A DNA stretch of 17,085 bases from Sphingobacterium sp. Lineage in GTDB: Bacteria; Bacteroidota; Bacteroidia; SpSt-205. A program made the translations under genes and the position numbers. The notes under the pieces were generated by a model. It was not told the DNA's origin. It did not search any database and saw only the letters and a program-made list of their open reading frames with translations. Positions within the stretch are counted from its first letter, which is position 1; each line of letters starts with the position of its first letter. The stretch spans positions 1-17,085 of the forward strand of contig JAPYWM010000009.1 of NCBI GenBank assembly GCA_028276345.1, in the 5' to 3' direction. Shown one piece after another: positions 15,306 to 17,085 of this stretch.

Positions 15306-15898
15306 TGCTTTTGTGGCCGGTGCGGTGGCTTTTGCGGCAAGTATTTCAGGTGGTACTTGGGCTTTTGATAGGGGTTGTACTGGTGCTGTGGGCGTTTCGG
15401 TGGGTTCCGCTAGTGCCGGTGCCGGTGATAGTGGCGCTTTTGAAGGGGGAAGGGCCGGCTTGGCAATGGCTACGTCCCTCGGAGAGGCCGCCGGGGCTTT
15501 TGGAGGGCTTTCGGTGGCGACTGGAGGCCTCCCACGCGAAGCGGCTCTCTCCACCCGCGCAGGCCGCCGCTACGCTTCTCTTCCCCCAGCCTGATAAAGC
15601 CGTGGGCGCAGAGCTTATGGGGAGCGTACTGAGCCTGCTATGGGGCGAAGAGCGGCTATACCATCTCTATCTAAATGGGGCGTCATGGGGACCTCGCCTT
15701 TGGGGCGTCAAAAGCGCTGCCTACCACTACCTCCAAAAAGCCCCCCAAGACCTCTCCCCCGACGAGATAGCCGAACTTTTACTTCTGCGCGAATTTCCCC
15801 AGGCGGCGCAGGAACGGATACGACCTGCCTGGTTCCAGAAACAAAAGCAACGTTTAGCCCGCCAAATCGTGTATGGCCCGCCGCAAAGCCAGCCGTAA
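15302..15898 (+). CDS. Degenerate MtgA-like glycosyltransferase-51 (probable inactive transglycosylase)
   Basis: The 198-residue protein has a single N-terminal membrane segment (~11-32, WLLRQVFQVVLGLLIGVVLV) followed by RWVPLVPVPV, as in MtgA. The best family match is HLYLNGASWGPRLWGVKSAA (121-140), equivalent to the MtgA YLN...FGV segment, followed by a helix with DLSPDEIAELLLL (150-162). Catalytic regions are eroded. The E-D of the first motif appears as S60-E61-R62, the GGSTISQQ-AKN motif is replaced by LSPPAQAAATLLF (82-94), and the position of the second catalytic Glu is S111. It is also shorter than typical MtgA (~240). It is therefore probably a membrane-anchored, non-catalytic relative. 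It starts with GTG at 15302 (GTGA overlap with the LOG stop) or ATG at 15305, and overlaps mltG by 26 bases. Confidence 0.78.
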   Translation: MMLLWPVRWLLRQVFQVVLGLLIGVVLVLWAFRWVPLVPVPVIVALLKGEGPAWQWLRPSERPPGLLEGFRWRLEASHAKRLSPPAQAAATLLFPQPDKAVGAELMGSVLSLLWGEERLYHLYLNGASWGPRLWGVKSAAYHYLQKAPQDLSPDEIAELLLLREFPQAAQERIRPAWFQKQKQRLARQIVYGPPQSQP

Positions 15899-16940
15899 GA
15901 AACCCGCCCGTTCCGCTGCCGCCTCATCGCCGAAAAACTTCTTCTATCGCTATCGGTGGGGCTTTTTAGGGGGGGTGATGGTACTACTGGGTCTGGGAGT
16001 AGCACAGTTCTTGGCTAATGTGCGGATCCCTGAGAGAAAAACTTGGAAAATACCTTTATCACCGCAGGCCCGTGAAAGTTACTCGGATAGTTTACGGCAG
16101 GTTTTGCCGACGTGGACGGTGTGGTACTGGCTGACCTACGTCACGCCTCCCAAGGCCGGGCATTATGAGCTAAAGCCAGGAGAAAAAGCCTATCAGGTTT
16201 TTCAGCGGCTACGCCGGGGTCTGCAAACGCCTGTTCGGTTTTATTTACCCCCGCAGCGCAGTTCTTTCCATTTAGCGGCATTTTTGGGGCGGACGCTTGC
16301 GTATGATTCCACGGCCTGGATGGGCACGTTTTTGAATTATCCCTGGGAGCGGTATGGCCTGAATGCCGATACGTGGTTCGTGATCTTTATCCCAGACGTG
16401 TATGAAGTCTACTGGACGATTCCGCCGGAGAGCTTTATTGAGCGGATGCATCAAAGTTATGAGCGTTTTTGGAATAGCGAGCGACGGCAGAAAGCGGCGG
16501 CGTTAGGGTTATCGCCGGTGGAGGTGACGATTTTGGCATCTATTGTGGAGTGGGAGACCAGCCGCCCGGCCGAGAAACCCCTGATTGCCAGCGTGTATCT
16601 TAATCGTTTGCGGATAGGGATGCCCTTGCAGGCGGATCCGACGGTGATTTATGCGACGCGGGACTTTTTGACCCAGCGCGTTACACAGCGGCACTTGCAG
16701 GTGGATTCGCCCTACAATACGTATCAGCGGCGGGGGCTTCCGCCGGGTCCGATTGGCATTCCCTCGCCCAGTAGCATAGAGGCCGTGCTCAACTACACCC
16801 CCAGCGAATATCTGTACTTTTGTGCCCGGCCAGATGGGTCTGGCTACCATGATTTTTCGGTGAGCTATGCCGAGCACCAGCGAAAAGCCCGTTCCTATCA
16901 AAAAGCCCTTAGCCGATGGCTCGCCCAGAAGAAAAAATAG
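15873..16940 (+). CDS. mltG: Endolytic peptidoglycan transglycosylase MltG (YceG-like)
   Basis: The 355-residue protein begins with a basic cytoplasmic tail (MARRKASRKKPAR), then one membrane helix (~29-49), a LysM-like/linker part and the YceG catalytic domain (~130-345). The hallmark segment ILASIVEWETSRPAEKPLIA holds E226 and E228, one being the catalytic Glu. It is followed by SVYLNRLRIGMPLQADPTVIY, the YNTYQRRGLPPGPIGIPS motif and YLYFCARPDGSGYHDFS. MltG cleaves nascent glycan strands at the inner membrane to set chain length, working with synthases. Its start lies 26 bases inside the preceding MtgA-like gene in another frame, and its own end overlaps the thioesterase start by 25 bases, so these genes are one tightly coupled operon. 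Confidence 0.95.
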   Translation: MARRKASRKKPARSAAASSPKNFFYRYRWGFLGGVMVLLGLGVAQFLANVRIPERKTWKIPLSPQARESYSDSLRQVLPTWTVWYWLTYVTPPKAGHYELKPGEKAYQVFQRLRRGLQTPVRFYLPPQRSSFHLAAFLGRTLAYDSTAWMGTFLNYPWERYGLNADTWFVIFIPDVYEVYWTIPPESFIERMHQSYERFWNSERRQKAAALGLSPVEVTILASIVEWETSRPAEKPLIASVYLNRLRIGMPLQADPTVIYATRDFLTQRVTQRHLQVDSPYNTYQRRGLPPGPIGIPSPSSIEAVLNYTPSEYLYFCARPDGSGYHDFSVSYAEHQRKARSYQKALSRWLAQKKK

Positions 16941-17085
16941 GTAGCTTAGCGCCCTGGCAGCACCTTCATATTACACAGGTGCGGGTGCGTTATAGTGAGA
17001 CGGACCAGATGGGGGTGGTGTATTATGGGCGGTATGCGGAATATTGTGAGATTGGCCGCACAGGCTGGATCCGGGCGCTGGGTCT
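16916..17085 (+). CDS. Hot-dog (YbgC/FadM-like 4HBT) acyl-CoA thioesterase, N-terminal part
   Basis: The frame from ATG 16916 is open to the right window edge (56 complete codons). The sequence VRVRYSETDQMGVVYYGRY at 22-40, then EYCEIGRTGWIRALG, is the 4HBT signature of YbgC/FadM-type acyl-CoA thioesterases; D30 corresponds to the catalytic Asp. In Gram-negative bacteria such proteins hydrolyse acyl-CoA in the cytoplasm and are often linked to envelope or lipid functions. The start overlaps the end of mltG by 25 bases in a different frame, and no nearer in-frame start was found. The C-terminal half lies outside the window. Confidence 0.88.
   Translation, partial: MARPEEKIGSLAPWQHLHITQVRVRYSETDQMGVVYYGRYAEYCEIGRTGWIRALG

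Noticed and set aside
1..17085. CRISPR arrays, tRNA/rRNA, insertion sequences, phage genes
   Set aside because: I saw no spaced repeats, tRNA-like cloverleaf, transposase or terminal inverted repeats; the S74 domain alone is not evidence of a prophage because Bacteroidota chromosomes carry it.

Overview
The window looks like a gene-dense stretch of a Bacteroidota (Bacteroidetes-lineage) chromosome with high GC. Three things in the sequence say so. There is a TonB-dependent receptor with an N-terminal carboxypeptidase-regulatory-like domain and the plug signature typical of that phylum. There is a secreted subtilisin-like protease ending in a type IX secretion (Por) sorting domain. And copies of the phylum's -7 promoter motif TAnnTTTG sit in front of almost every transcription-unit head. 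I cannot place it below phylum level. I see no rRNA, tRNA, CRISPR array, insertion sequence or phage module.

Left part, minus strand (1-4615): a DUF4139/MuiA-type envelope protein is translationally coupled (ATGA overlap) to a fusion enzyme that joins a Gfo/Idh/MocA dehydrogenase to a left-handed beta-helix acyltransferase with a C-terminal zinc-ribbon-like tail. This pair resembles surface-sugar (acetamido-sugar) synthesis. A TonB-dependent receptor with its own promoter follows and runs off the left edge. 

Middle, plus strand (4670-13163): a divergent promoter region of about 54 bp starts a coupled pair made of a small secreted CnaB/carboxypeptidase-regulatory-like protein and a large T9SS-sorted S8 protease. 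A secreted penicillin-acylase-family Ntn hydrolase and the excision-repair ATPase UvrA come next.

Right part, plus strand (13305-17085): an acyl-carrier-protein phosphodiesterase-like protein and a minimal S74 (intramolecular chaperone) protein ending at a good intrinsic terminator. Then comes a tightly overlapping operon: a LOG-family nucleotide hydrolase, a degenerate MtgA-like glycosyltransferase-51, the endolytic transglycosylase MltG, and a partial hot-dog acyl-CoA thioesterase. The last genes suggest a peptidoglycan/envelope operon.

The most striking signals are global. Unit-head genes begin 4-5 nt after the -7 box, which predicts leaderless mRNAs. Synonymous codon usage also switches abruptly between C-ending and G-ending patches inside genes, with patches that cross gene boundaries. 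Locally, the best candidates for new biology are the probably inactive GT51 next to MltG, the dehydrogenase-acyltransferase fusion, and an S74 chaperone with almost no cargo.
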